From positions 1,116,001-1,180,000 of the forward strand of contig NZ_BAABHA010000002.1 in NCBI RefSeq assembly GCF_039541855.1: a DNA stretch of 64,000 nucleotides. Reading direction: 5' to 3'. The position numbers and the translations under genes are program-made. The stretch comes from Solirubrum koreensis. Its GTDB lineage: Bacteria; Bacteroidota; Bacteroidia; Cytophagales; Hymenobacteraceae. Shown one piece after another: positions 51,265 through 60,469 of this stretch (the stretch's first letter is position 1; each line of letters opens with the position of its first letter). The notes beneath the pieces were generated by a model. That model had not been told where the DNA came from, ran no database searches, and worked only from the letters and a program-made list of their open reading frames with translations.

Positions 51265-53703
51265 ATGATGCTTCGATGGATTAAGGCCACGCTGGGTTTA
51301 CTGCTTACAGGGTCACTGGTTTGGGTGCTGAACACTTCGCACGGCCAGGTGCCCGCCTTCGGCAAGTTTCTGAGCCCGTTTGAGGGCTTCTGGCGAAACG
51401 GTGAGGCCGACAGCGACTTTGCCCTGGAGCAAACCCTGCGCCTACCCGGCTTGCAGCAGCCCGTTACGGTGCGCTTCGACGACAAGCGCGTGCCACACAT
51501 CTTCGCCCAAAACGACCACGACCTGTACTTTGCCCAGGGCTACCTCACGGCCCGCGACCGGCTCTGGCAGATGGAGTTTCAGACCCACGTAGCCGCCGGC
51601 CGGCTGTCGGAAATTGTGGGCGAGAGCCGCCTGGAAACCGACCGGTTTTTCCGGCGCATGGGCATGGTGTACGGCGCGCAACGCTCCCTCGACGTGATGA
51701 TGGCCAACCCTACCACGCGCACCGTGCTGGAATCGTACTCGGCGGGGGTGAATGCCTACATCGACGGCCTTACGCCGCGCACCTTGCCCTTCGAGTACAA
51801 GCTGCTGAACTACCAGCCCGAGCCCTGGCAGCCGCTAAAATGCTCGTTGCTGCTTAAGCTGATGGCCTGGGACCTAAGCGGCCGTTCCGACGACCTGCGG
51901 ATGTCGAACGCGCTGAATGCCTACGGACCGGCCGTGGTACGGGACCTGTTTCCCGACTACCCCACCCGCGAAGACCCGATTGTGCCCGTGGGCACACCCC
52001 TGGATTATAAGCCGGTAGCGGTGCCCGAAGCGCCGAACACGTTCCAAGCGGCCATGTCGGACCGCGTGCCGCAGAACGAGCCCGACCCCGAACTGGGCTC
52101 GAACAACTGGGCCGTGAGCGGCAACAAAACGGCCACCGGCTTCCCCATGCTGGCCAACGACCCGCACCTGCAGCTTAACCTGCCCAGCATCTGGTACCAG
52201 GTGCAGCTGGTGGCGCCGGGCGTGAACGTGTACGGCGTTACCATTCCCGGCTCGCCGCTGGTCATCATCGGCTTTAACCAGCAGGCCACTTGGGGGGTAA
52301 CTAACGTGGGCGCCGATGTGCTCGACTGGTACCAGATCAAGTTCAAAGACAACACCAAGCGCGAATACTGGCACGACAACCAGTGGAAGCCGATACGCCG
52401 GGTAGTAGAACACATCAAAGTGCGCGGCCTGCCCGACCGCGTGGATACCGTGCTCTACACCCACCACGGCCCCATTGTATACGACCAGGACGAAAAGCCT
52501 TTCCTGGACCAAACGCCCATTCGGCACGCCTTGCGCTGGACCGCCCACGACCCGGCCAACGAGGTACTGACGTTTTACCGTCTGAACCGCGCCCGCAGCT
52601 ACCATGATTATACCGCCGCGCTGGCCTCATACGGCTCGCCGGCCCAGAACTTCATATTCGCCAGCAACCAGCAGGACATTGCCATTTGGCCCAACGGCCG
52701 CTTTCCGCTGAAGTGGCGCAACCAGGGCAAGTTCATCCTCGATGGCTCCGACCCCGCCTACGACTGGCAGGGCTGGATTCCGGCGGCTCAAAACCCGCAC
52801 GTAAAAAACCCGCCGCGCGGCTTCGTGTCGTCGGCCAACCAGTTTTCGGCCGGGCCCGACTACCCGTATTACCTGGGCTGGAGCTTTGGCAGCTACGAGC
52901 GTGGCCACCGCATTAACGAGCGGCTGGCGCAAATGACCAAGGTAACCGTGGACAGCCTGCGCCTGCTGCAAAACGACAACCTGAACCTGAACGCCCAGCT
53001 GATGCTGCCCCGCATGCTGAGCCTGGTGCAGCCCCAGCAACTCACTGCCGCCCAGCGCCGCGCCTTCGATGAGCTGCGCCGCTGGAACTACTTCTACGAA
53101 GCCGAAGCCATCGGGCCGAGCATCTTCGACATGTGGTACAGCAACCTGGTGAAGCGCGTGTGGGACGACGAGTTCGGCAAAGGCGTGGGCCGCGAAATGC
53201 GCTACCCTGCCCGCGACCGAACCAACACGCTCCTTTTACAGGAGCCCGCCTCGAAGTGGATCGACGACCGCCGCACCCCCGCTACCGAAACCCTGGAGCA
53301 GCTGGCACTGAACTCGTTCCAATGGGCCGCCGATTCCCTGCAACGAAAGCACGGTGACTTCGGGCCCAACTGGCGCTGGGCCAACCAAAAGAGCACCGAC
53401 ATTCTGCACCTGGCGCAACTGCCCGGCTTTGGCCGCATGGACGTGGACTGCGGCGGCGGCGCGGGCATTGTAAACGCCACTTCCGAGCGCAACGGGCCCT
53501 CGTGGCGCATGGTGGTGGCGCTGGGTCCGCAGCCCCAGGCCTACGGCGTGTTTCCCGGCGGCCAATCGGGCAACCCCGGCTCCCAGCATTACGACGACTT
53601 GATTGAAACCTGGCGCGTGGGGCAGCTTAACGAGCTGGTGTTTTTGCGCACCGCTACCGAACAACACCCGCGCGTGCGCGCCGCCTGGACGCTGGCCCGC
53701 TAA
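51265..53703 (+). CDS. Penicillin acylase-family Ntn hydrolase
   Basis: 812 residues from the first ATG; a TTG 6 bases upstream is a weaker option. N-terminal hydrophobic stretch (ATLGLLLTGSLVWVLN) suggests export to the periplasm. The alpha-subunit part has VTVRFDDKRVPHIFAQND and YLTARDRLWQMEFQTHVAAG. The processing site lies at ELGSNNWAVSGNKTATGFPM, where the Ser at residue 279 becomes the N-terminal nucleophile of the beta subunit after self-cleavage. NDPHLQLNLPSIWYQ follows as usual. Such enzymes hydrolyse amides such as acyl-homoserine lactones or beta-lactams; the substrate is not predictable. The length and motifs match the family. Confidence 0.93.
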   Translation: MMLRWIKATLGLLLTGSLVWVLNTSHGQVPAFGKFLSPFEGFWRNGEADSDFALEQTLRLPGLQQPVTVRFDDKRVPHIFAQNDHDLYFAQGYLTARDRLWQMEFQTHVAAGRLSEIVGESRLETDRFFRRMGMVYGAQRSLDVMMANPTTRTVLESYSAGVNAYIDGLTPRTLPFEYKLLNYQPEPWQPLKCSLLLKLMAWDLSGRSDDLRMSNALNAYGPAVVRDLFPDYPTREDPIVPVGTPLDYKPVAVPEAPNTFQAAMSDRVPQNEPDPELGSNNWAVSGNKTATGFPMLANDPHLQLNLPSIWYQVQLVAPGVNVYGVTIPGSPLVIIGFNQQATWGVTNVGADVLDWYQIKFKDNTKREYWHDNQWKPIRRVVEHIKVRGLPDRVDTVLYTHHGPIVYDQDEKPFLDQTPIRHALRWTAHDPANEVLTFYRLNRARSYHDYTAALASYGSPAQNFIFASNQQDIAIWPNGRFPLKWRNQGKFILDGSDPAYDWQGWIPAAQNPHVKNPPRGFVSSANQFSAGPDYPYYLGWSFGSYERGHRINERLAQMTKVTVDSLRLLQNDNLNLNAQLMLPRMLSLVQPQQLTAAQRRAFDELRRWNYFYEAEAIGPSIFDMWYSNLVKRVWDDEFGKGVGREMRYPARDRTNTLLLQEPASKWIDDRRTPATETLEQLALNSFQWAADSLQRKHGDFGPNWRWANQKSTDILHLAQLPGFGRMDVDCGGGAGIVNATSERNGPSWRMVVALGPQPQAYGVFPGGQSGNPGSQHYDDLIETWRVGQLNELVFLRTATEQHPRVRAAWTLAR

Positions 53704-53743
53704 CCAACAGCAGCGTATCTTTCTACTTGATTTCGTTGCTGCT

Positions 53744-55405
53744 ATGTTCTCTGTCTTACCTATTTGGCCCCGAATGCTGCTGCTAGGCGGCGTACTGGCG
53801 CTACCGCTGCTGCCGGTAGCGGCGCAGCAACGGGCAGGCGTTAAAAAAGCGCCGGTTAAAGCAGCTCCTGCTACTGCTGAGCCGGTGTACGAGGCCTATC
53901 AGCTGCAAGTAAAACCCGAATACGCCGAAGGTCAGTTTGCTTTGCAACAGTACCTGAAAGCGGCGCGCCTGCCCAGCGAGGTACAGCAGGGCAAGGTGCA
54001 GGGCGCGGTGCTGGTGGGATTTGTGGTACGTTCCGACGGCCGCCTCACCGATACCTTTATAGCCCGCGGCCTGAGTGCCGCTACCAATGCCGAGGCCCTG
54101 CGCCTGATTCAGGCCATGCCCAAATGGCGCCCGGGCCGGCAGTCCGACAAAGCCGTGGCCACCCGATTCGCGGTAACCGTACCGTTTCAGAAGCTCGCAA
54201 GCCCATCCAAGTCCAGTGACTTAATGGACTTGGCCGACTTGCAAAAGCCGCAGGTGGTGGAAACCGACCGCTCCAAACAGATTTACACTTACGTGGAGCA
54301 AATGCCGCAATTCCCGGGCGGCATGCCAGGCCTGCATAACTACCTGGTTCAGAACCTCAAATACCCGGAATTGGCGCAACGCAACCAAGTAGAAGGCAAG
54401 GTTTTCGTGAACTTCGTAGTGCGCCAGGACGGCAGCATTAACGACGTGAAGGTGCAAAAGGGCATTGGCGCCGGTTGCGACGAAGAGGCCGTGCGCGTTA
54501 TCAAAGCCATGCCGGCCTGGACGCCCGGCAAGCAGAACGGCCGCGTGGTGAACGTGCAGTACACGGTGCCTGTCACGTTCAGTGCCACTCCCGCCAAGCC
54601 TGACGTGGGAGCGGCCGAAACTCCGACGCCCGCCGAAGAAAAGGTTTACACTTACGTGGAGCAGATGCCCGCCATCGGCGGCTCACCCGGCGGGGTAACG
54701 GCGGCGGTACAAACGGCACTGAAACTCCCCGTTGAAGTACGCGAAGGCCGTACCGCAGGGCTGGTGTTCGTGAAGTTCGTGGTGCGCGCCAACGGCTCCG
54801 TGACCGACGCCGTGGTGGCGCGTAGCCTCTGCGCCAGCTGCGACGAAGCCGCTTTAACGGCGGTCAACTCCTTAACGGGCTTCGAGCCCGGCAAGCAAAA
54901 CGGCCGTGCAGTGCCGGTGCAGCTTACCGTACCCGTGCCCATGTACGGCCCCAATCACGTGTTCGACGGTGGCCAGGTAGCCGTGCAGGCCAGCTTCCCG
55001 GGCGGCGGTACGGCCTTGCGCCAGTACATGACCGATAAGCTGCGCGAGCCGAAAGTGCTGAAGCAGGAAAACCTGCGCGGCGCCGTGGAGGTGCGCTTCG
55101 TTATTCAGAACGATGGCCGCATTGGCGCTGCCGAAGTGGTGCGCCGCCTGTGCCGCAGCTGCGACGAAGAAGCCCTCCGCCTCGTGCGCGACATGCCCCG
55201 CTGGACACCGGCGCGCAACGCTGCTGGTCAGCCCGTAGCGCAACGCCAGAACGTGATAATTCCCATGCCTGTGAAGCCCGCCGAAACTGCGCCGCGCGAC
55301 CGTTCCGGCAAAACAGCCACTCCCGGTGAAGCGCCGGGCTACGCCGCCTCCGCACACCAGCTACCGTCGGCGCCGCGCTTTGTTCTTACCTATCGCTCGC
55401 TGTAA
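53744..55405 (+). CDS. Periplasmic protein with four tandem TonB C-terminal domains
   Basis: 553 residues from MFSVLPIWPRMLLLGGVLAL, a signal peptide (cleavage near VAAQQ). Four copies of a ~90-residue TonB_C-like domain follow, at about 60-149, 185-278, 307-399 and 414-510; examples are GAVLVGFVVRSDGRLTD, GKVFVNFVVRQDGSINDV, GLVFVKFVVRANGSVTDA and GAVEVRFVIQNDGRIGAA. Copies 2-4 have a Cys-Asp-Glu-(E/A)-A motif before the last helix. There is no N-terminal TM anchor of the TonB kind and no proline-rich spacer, so it is unlikely to transduce energy from ExbBD. It may bind several partner proteins in the periplasm. It is 5 bases upstream of the next gene. Confidence 0.85.
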   Translation: MFSVLPIWPRMLLLGGVLALPLLPVAAQQRAGVKKAPVKAAPATAEPVYEAYQLQVKPEYAEGQFALQQYLKAARLPSEVQQGKVQGAVLVGFVVRSDGRLTDTFIARGLSAATNAEALRLIQAMPKWRPGRQSDKAVATRFAVTVPFQKLASPSKSSDLMDLADLQKPQVVETDRSKQIYTYVEQMPQFPGGMPGLHNYLVQNLKYPELAQRNQVEGKVFVNFVVRQDGSINDVKVQKGIGAGCDEEAVRVIKAMPAWTPGKQNGRVVNVQYTVPVTFSATPAKPDVGAAETPTPAEEKVYTYVEQMPAIGGSPGGVTAAVQTALKLPVEVREGRTAGLVFVKFVVRANGSVTDAVVARSLCASCDEAALTAVNSLTGFEPGKQNGRAVPVQLTVPVPMYGPNHVFDGGQVAVQASFPGGGTALRQYMTDKLREPKVLKQENLRGAVEVRFVIQNDGRIGAAEVVRRLCRSCDEEALRLVRDMPRWTPARNAAGQPVAQRQNVIIPMPVKPAETAPRDRSGKTATPGEAPGYAASAHQLPSAPRFVLTYRSL

Positions 55406-55410
55406 ACTCC

Positions 55411-55821
55411 ATGAAAAAATCGTTTATCGGGCTACTGTTGCTCATTTTGATTGCTGGAATTGCTTTGCAGGCCGTCTCGCCTTGGTGGACAGTGGCGCCG
55501 CTTTGTTTAGCTCTGGCTTTTGCCTGGCCCACCACCGGCGCCCGCAGTTTCCTCGCTGGTTTTCTGGGCATAGGGTTAGGGTGGTTATTGCTAGCCGGCT
55601 GGCAGCATCTGCGCACTGAAGGTGTGCTAAGCCAGCGCGTGGCCCAACTGCTGCCGCTGGGTGGTAATGGCTGGGCCTTGGTGTTCGTCACGGCCCTGGT
55701 TGGTGGATTGGCCGGAGGCATAGCGGCATTGGCAGGTTATTGGTTGCGTCAGGCCGTTTCGCCCAAGCCAGCCACGGCTGAAAATGCCAACCGCCCCGAG
55801 CGCGCTGCCAAGCTGGCTTAA
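55411..55821 (+). CDS. Small membrane protein, unknown, co-transcribed with the TonB_C protein
   Basis: 136 residues, with hydrophobic segments around 5-25 (FIGLLLLILIAGIALQAV), 30-42, 48-65 (FLAGFLGIGLGWLLLAG) and 88-114 (ALVFVTALVGGLAGGIAALA). No family is recognised. Its start is 5 bases after the stop codon of the four-TonB_C gene, so the two are almost certainly one operon. A bidirectional terminator lies 130 bases downstream. Confidence 0.7.
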   Translation: MKKSFIGLLLLILIAGIALQAVSPWWTVAPLCLALAFAWPTTGARSFLAGFLGIGLGWLLLAGWQHLRTEGVLSQRVAQLLPLGGNGWALVFVTALVGGLAGGIAALAGYWLRQAVSPKPATAENANRPERAAKLA

Positions 55822-55953
55822 GCAATTCCGCCGGCCAAAGCTTAAAATGGCCGAAAGCGTTTCTGCTATGTGCATGGGCTGGCTCCCCAAGTGCGGCAAG
55901 TTGTATCGACTTTATTTCATACTGCCCGTTTCATTTGTGCGTTAATTCCACAC

Positions 55954-55995
55954 AAGCTAACGGCCCGCTGGACTATTCCAGCGGGCCGTTAGCTT
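55954..55995. terminator. Bidirectional terminator after the TonB_C operon
   Basis: A perfect 18-base stem (AAGCTAACGGCCCGCTGG and complement) with a 6-base loop between two converging genes. Confidence 0.88.
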
Positions 55996-56002
55996 TTCCT
56001 CT

Positions 56003-57439
56003 TTACAATACGGGAACCACCTTGTAGCTGGCTTGCTGCAGTTGCAGGCGATGTTGGGCGCGCTGCTCGTGGTAAAGCAGCAACCGCTGCGGGCCGGCAT
56101 GCCACAGGTCCAGGTATCCGGTGGCGGGCACCTGCTGCACCACGCTCGGCTGGCCCGTGCGCAGGTCGTATGTGAGTACGCGCCGGGGAGTGCGCAACAC
56201 CACATGGTTGCTGTCGGGGGTGAGGCCACGCAACCGGAATACGCCCGACATGGCGGCCTGTTTGGCCATGCGCCGCGCCTGCAGGTAGCCGCCCGTGGTG
56301 TATGATCCGCCATCGGGCAGGGGCATAACCCGCACCTCGGTGATTTGCGACGTGGGCGTGAGCTGGAGCGTCAGCAGGTCGCGCGGGTGCAGGGTGGTGA
56401 TGTTCAGGCGCACAATGCCGAGCGTGGCAATGCCCGTGGCTACACCAAGGGCAATATGGCCGCCCAACGAGGTGCTGGTGTAGGTTTCCCCCACGAGGCG
56501 CACGTTGCCGGCAGCATCGGGGGCCATTACCTGCCACAGCACTTTTTGCCGGGCGGCCCGCAGTATGGGGTCTTGGCCCAGCTTCACGAGGCGGTTGGTA
56601 AGGCGGGCGCTGTCGGGACTAAGCTGGGTGTAAAACAGGTTGCCAGTATTTACGCGGCTGGGACGCATGTTGGCGTACGAGTAGCCTGCCACCAGCAACG
56701 AGTGCTTCAGCCCCATGCTAATGATGCCGGGCACGCGCCGTTCGCCGCTGTAATCCAGCGGCAGCCGGCACAGCACACGGCCGGTGGCCAGCTCCATGCA
56801 GTAGGCCTTTGAGGTAGCGCGGCGGCTCTGGGCGTTGCTGGTTACCATCAGCCAGAGGTGGGTGCTGTCGGCCGCCATGTCGTCGATGGTTACCGCGCCG
56901 CCGCTTTCCGAGGCAAAACCGTGCGACCAGCGCGTGCGCAGCTGAGTATCGAGGAAGCGTACCATTATGGGTCCGCGCTTGCGGCCGGGTTCGGATACCA
57001 GGAAACCGTTGGTCAGCGGAAAATCGGCCCCGCGCAGTTCCTGCCAGCGCAGCATTCGGTCGCGTTTGCGTTCCAAGACCACGGCGCGACCGGTACTGTC
57101 GAGCACAGCGGTTACGATGCTATCGGAACCGCGGCGCCGCAACTGGTAAAGCAAGTGATGGCGGCTGGAGGCTTGGTTCACCAGGTCGTAGCGGCCGGGC
57201 AGGCGCAGGTCGTGGCGGTGGCGCACGCGCAGGCTGGAATCGAGCGCGTACTGCCGAAACGAGGTACGGCCTCCGCTTTGGTCGAGGTAGAACAGCATGG
57301 CCCGCTGCGCAGCGGGCATGTATACACCACCGGTGCGGGCCAGCTTAATACTATCGAGGTGAAACTCTTGGGCATGAGCTACTTGAGTTTGAAGCGCCCA
57401 AATAACCAGCAAGAGGCTGGCAACGCGTAAAAACGGCAT
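56003..57439 (-). CDS. Secreted beta-rich protein, unknown
   Basis: 478 residues from MPFLRVASLLLVIWALQTQV, a signal peptide; the longer frame adds an unlikely leader. The mature part has repeated Phe/Tyr-rich blades, such as GGRTSFRQYALDSSLRVRHR, GSDSIVTAVLDSTGRAVV and FLDTQLRTRWSHGFASES, giving a possible six- or seven-blade propeller. A hydrophobic segment (GGHIALGVATGIATLGIV) is present near residue 345. No family is recognised and no sorting domain is visible at the C-terminus. It converges with the TonB_C operon. Confidence 0.7.
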   Translation of the reverse strand: MPFLRVASLLLVIWALQTQVAHAQEFHLDSIKLARTGGVYMPAAQRAMLFYLDQSGGRTSFRQYALDSSLRVRHRHDLRLPGRYDLVNQASSRHHLLYQLRRRGSDSIVTAVLDSTGRAVVLERKRDRMLRWQELRGADFPLTNGFLVSEPGRKRGPIMVRFLDTQLRTRWSHGFASESGGAVTIDDMAADSTHLWLMVTSNAQSRRATSKAYCMELATGRVLCRLPLDYSGERRVPGIISMGLKHSLLVAGYSYANMRPSRVNTGNLFYTQLSPDSARLTNRLVKLGQDPILRAARQKVLWQVMAPDAAGNVRLVGETYTSTSLGGHIALGVATGIATLGIVRLNITTLHPRDLLTLQLTPTSQITEVRVMPLPDGGSYTTGGYLQARRMAKQAAMSGVFRLRGLTPDSNHVVLRTPRRVLTYDLRTGQPSVVQQVPATGYLDLWHAGPQRLLLYHEQRAQHRLQLQQASYKVVPVL

Positions 57440-57578
57440 CGGTAAAAAGGATAACAGCGCGCAAATTAGCACCGCAGGGAAGCATCTGATAAGGGCTTCG
57501 GAAAATATAATGACTGAGCAATCAGGCGAAATGCCCTAACTTCGTAGCTCTATTGCTTGCCCTACCAACCCCTTTGTA

Positions 57579-58619
57579 GTGACCCGTTTTCCGCTTTTTT
57601 CGCGCTTCGCCGCGCCTCTTTTGCCCGTACTGGGCCTGCTCCTGGCTCCTGCTCTGCTTCCCAGCTGCTCTACCCGCACCGATGCGGAAGCCGCCGGTAC
57701 TGCCACCGCCGACTCGGCCGAAGCTGCCAAACCAGTTGTTATTGATTCAGTGCAGCTGCAGGCACAGGCCATGCGCCGCGACTCGCTAAAGGCCGATTCC
57801 ATTGTGAAGGCCAGCGGCCAGCTACCCGGCGCTATTCTGCCGGGCAAGCGCATCATCGCGTTTTACGGCAATATTCGGGCGAAGGGCATGGGCATTCTGG
57901 GCCGCGAGCCGAAAGAGCAGATGTTGGCCAAGTTCCGTAAGGTGCAGAAGGAGTGGCAGGAAGCCGACCCAAGCATTCCGGTTCAGCCGGCCCTGCACAG
58001 CGTAACCATTACGGCGCAGGCAGCCGCGGGCAAGGATGGCAAATACCGCCTGATGAACTCCAAGGCCACCATCGACGAAACGATTCAGTGGGCCAAGGAC
58101 AACAACGCCATCGTGTTTCTGGACGTGCAGGTGGGCCTAAGCAACCTGCCCAACGAGCTGCACAAGCTGGAGCCCTGGCTGAAGGACCCCATTGTGCACA
58201 TGGGCATCGACCCGGAGTTTGCCATGGAAACCAAGGGCGTGAAGCCGGGCCGCAAAATTGGCACCTACGACGCCAAGGACGTGAACTACGCCATTAACTT
58301 CCTGGCCCGCATCGTGAGCGAAAACAAGCTCCCGCCGAAAATCCTGACCGTGCACCGCTTCACGCAGGGAATGGTTACGAACTACAAAAACATCAAGCTT
58401 GATCCGCGCGTGCAGGTGGTAATGCACATGGACGGCTGGGGTAACCCCACGCTGAAAAAGGATTCCTACAAGGCGTACATCGAAAAGCAGCCCGTACAGT
58501 ACACCGGCTTCAAGCTGTTTTACGAGTACGATGCCCGCCCGGCGCCGCACCACATCATGACGGCCAAGGAAGTGCTGAGCCAGCTGAACCCCAAGCCGCT
58601 CTACATTCAGTACCAATAA
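57579..58619 (+). CDS. Lipoprotein of unknown function (possible TIM-barrel enzyme)
   Basis: 346 residues from a GTG start, because the signal MTRFPLFSRFAAPLLPVLGL with a lipid Cys in LPSCSTRT begins there and no ATG is upstream. An Ala/Asp-rich linker is followed by RIIAFYGNIRAKGMGILG, NAIVFLDVQVGLSNLPNEL, IVHMGIDPEFAME and VQVVMHMDGWGNPTLKK, a strand/acidic-residue pattern like TIM-barrel hydrolases. No named family is recognised. A terminator lies 45 bases downstream, and an imperfect -7 box TAACTTCG occurs near 57537. Confidence 0.75.
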   Translation: MTRFPLFSRFAAPLLPVLGLLLAPALLPSCSTRTDAEAAGTATADSAEAAKPVVIDSVQLQAQAMRRDSLKADSIVKASGQLPGAILPGKRIIAFYGNIRAKGMGILGREPKEQMLAKFRKVQKEWQEADPSIPVQPALHSVTITAQAAAGKDGKYRLMNSKATIDETIQWAKDNNAIVFLDVQVGLSNLPNELHKLEPWLKDPIVHMGIDPEFAMETKGVKPGRKIGTYDAKDVNYAINFLARIVSENKLPPKILTVHRFTQGMVTNYKNIKLDPRVQVVMHMDGWGNPTLKKDSYKAYIEKQPVQYTGFKLFYEYDARPAPHHIMTAKEVLSQLNPKPLYIQYQ

Positions 58620-58663
58620 ACAACCCCCGGGGCTTAGCCAATAGGCCCGTGGTTAAATCATTA

Positions 58664-58709
58664 CCCAACAAAAAGCCCCGGCCTGATAAGGCCGGGGCTT
58701 TTTGTTGGG
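58664..58709. terminator. Bidirectional terminator after the GTG-start lipoprotein gene
   Basis: A perfect 20-base stem beginning CCCAACAAAAAGCCCCGGCC with a 6-base loop, between converging genes. Confidence 0.9.
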
Positions 58710-58740
58710 CACATAGCTGTGTGCTTTCTTGACCTCATGG

Positions 58741-59412
58741 CTAAAAGAACAGCCAGCGGCGCTTCTGTTTGGCTTTTTGCTGGGCTTCGCGTGGCAGAAG
58801 CGTCACGTTTTGCACCCCACCGGCTACCTGCAACTCGTCGTCGGTGTAGCCACCGTAACCGAACTGCAGGGTGGTTTTGGTACCGGCGGGCAACGTTAGG
58901 GCGTAATAGCCTTCGGCATCGGTACCCACGCCGTAGCGGGATGATTTATCCAAAACGGTAGCGCCGGCCAGCGGGCGGCCGTTTTCGTCGAGGATGCGGC
59001 CACGCACGGTTACCATGCGCATAGCGCTGGCCTTGGCAGGCGCAACAGCCGTCGTGGGTACCACGGATAAGTCGGCGGACTCGGTGGGCAGGTTGGTGGC
59101 AGCCATGGTGGCTCCGGTTACCAGCGCAGCACCGGCTACCAACGTTGCGGCACGGCGGCGGAAACGTTGCGGCTCGGTCCGAATCAGCTCGAACTGGCGC
59201 TGCACCCAGCCTACGGGGCGCACTTGCTCACCGGCCTGCTTCATCTCGTAAAAGCGGCGCAGGGTGTCGTCGGCACGGTGGCGGTTGTGCCGGAGGTAAG
59301 CATCAACTTCGGCGGTATTGCCCCGCGACAAGTCGCCACGCAGGTAGGCGTCGCGGTACACGGGCAGCAGGTCACCGGTGTTGGCATCGAAGGGAGAAGC
59401 GGTCAACTTCAT
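58741..59412 (-). CDS. Membrane protein with a carboxypeptidase regulatory-like domain
   Basis: 223 residues from MKLTASPFDANTGDLLPVYR; the longer frame is rejected. An N-terminal helical region (DAYLRHNRHRADDTLRRFYE) is followed by a TM segment near residue 90 (AATLVAGAALVTGATMAATN). The C-terminal ~75 residues (VRGRILDENGRPLAGATVLD to LQFGYGGYTDDELQVAGG) form a beta-sandwich of the carboxypeptidase regulatory-like type common in SusC-like receptors. This layout of short helical head, TM and one sandwich is seen in anti-sigma-like regulators of Bacteroidota, but no sigma factor gene is adjacent. Confidence 0.8.
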   Translation of the reverse strand: MKLTASPFDANTGDLLPVYRDAYLRGDLSRGNTAEVDAYLRHNRHRADDTLRRFYEMKQAGEQVRPVGWVQRQFELIRTEPQRFRRRAATLVAGAALVTGATMAATNLPTESADLSVVPTTAVAPAKASAMRMVTVRGRILDENGRPLAGATVLDKSSRYGVGTDAEGYYALTLPAGTKTTLQFGYGGYTDDELQVAGGVQNVTLLPREAQQKAKQKRRWLFF

Positions 59413-59613
59413 AAAGCAACGGGTTGGTGGTGGAAACAAAAAATGCGCAATCCAAACGGCCTCAATCGGCCAGCTAGGTCGACGTCAGATCATGCTCCTG
59501 GTACCTTTAGTGCGGCAGAACGGGTACGGAGGCGGTAATTGGGAAGTGCTGTGGGCTACTTCCCGGCATGTGCTTTCGGCCTGGGAAGCCCAAAGCAGCG
59601 GATCGTATGGCTG

Positions 59614-59994
59614 CTACTTGAGCAGTTCGGCCTGCTGGCGAAGCACGTCGCGAGCAATGGCCAAGTTGATGTCGCGCTTGTTGACGGCCAGGTAAATGAA
59701 CTTCTTGCCGTCGTCGAGCAAGTTGATCAGGTGCAGCTGGTTGGTGAGCGTGATGAGGATGTCGTCGATCTGCTCGCCCTGCAGCTTGAGGGCGGCCATG
59801 GCCTTCTGCTTTTGCTTCACCACCTCGGTGTTGTAGGCGGCGGCCGTCTCGGGGTTGATGCTGGGGTTGTTGGTGTGCGAGGCCAGGCACATGCCCGACT
59901 GCGCGTCCACGATGGCCACGGCCACCAGCTGGGGCAGCTCGTTGATGATGTTTTGCACGGCCTGGCCGGCGGCATTGGAGGTAGAATACGCCAT
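59614..59994 (-). CDS. Roadblock/LC7-like domain protein
   Basis: 126 residues from MAYSTSNAAGQAVQNIINEL. QLVAVAIVDAQSGMCLASHT, followed by a helix, then DILITLTNQLHLINLL and FIYLAVNKRDINLAIARDVL, is the Roadblock/LC7 pattern of a five-stranded sheet and two helices. MglB-like members of this fold regulate small Ras-like GTPases. No GTPase gene is nearby. The next gene on the same strand is a paralogue, 46 bases upstream. Confidence 0.8.
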   Translation of the reverse strand: MAYSTSNAAGQAVQNIINELPQLVAVAIVDAQSGMCLASHTNNPSINPETAAAYNTEVVKQKQKAMAALKLQGEQIDDILITLTNQLHLINLLDDGKKFIYLAVNKRDINLAIARDVLRQQAELLK

Positions 59995-60040
59995 GGGTAA
60001 CAAAGAAAAAAATGTAGGAAGGAAGCGGCCCTAGAGTGCA

Positions 60041-60469
60041 CTAATTGCTGTGGGCCCGGAGCACATTGCGAGCAATGGCGAGGTTGGTATCCTGGCTATT
60101 TACAGCCAGGTACAACAGATGCTGGTTGTTCTCGCTTACCCGGAGTAAATGCAGCTGTTCGCGCAGGGTGATGAGAATGTCTTCGATTTTTTCCCCCGAC
60201 AGGGACATAGCCGCCAAGGCCCGCTGCTTTTGCCGCACTACTTCCACGTTAAAGGAAGCGGCCTTGGCTGGGTTGAAAGTCGGCAAGCTTGTGTAAGTCG
60301 CCAGGGCCTGGCCACTGACAATGTCAATAACTGCTACTCCTAACAGCTCCGGCAGCTCGGCACGTATCCTGTCCACTGTGGCCGTCGCCTTGGCACGCGT
60401 CCCCGCATTGACCGTGGGTACGCTCAGTTGGGTCATGGACTGCAGACGGTTGAGGAAAGGTATATTCAT
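60041..60469 (-). CDS. Roadblock/LC7-like domain protein (paralogue)
   Basis: 142 residues. The pattern matches the downstream gene: ELLGVAVIDIVSGQALATYT, DILITLREQLHLLRVSENN and LLYLAVNSQDTNLAIARNVL. It has an extra ~15-residue N-terminal segment (MNIPFLNRLQSMTQ). The pair probably arose by tandem duplication and could form a heterodimer as many Roadblock proteins do. The region upstream of its start is strongly AT-rich. Confidence 0.8.
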   Translation of the reverse strand: MNIPFLNRLQSMTQLSVPTVNAGTRAKATATVDRIRAELPELLGVAVIDIVSGQALATYTSLPTFNPAKAASFNVEVVRQKQRALAAMSLSGEKIEDILITLREQLHLLRVSENNQHLLYLAVNSQDTNLAIARNVLRAHSN

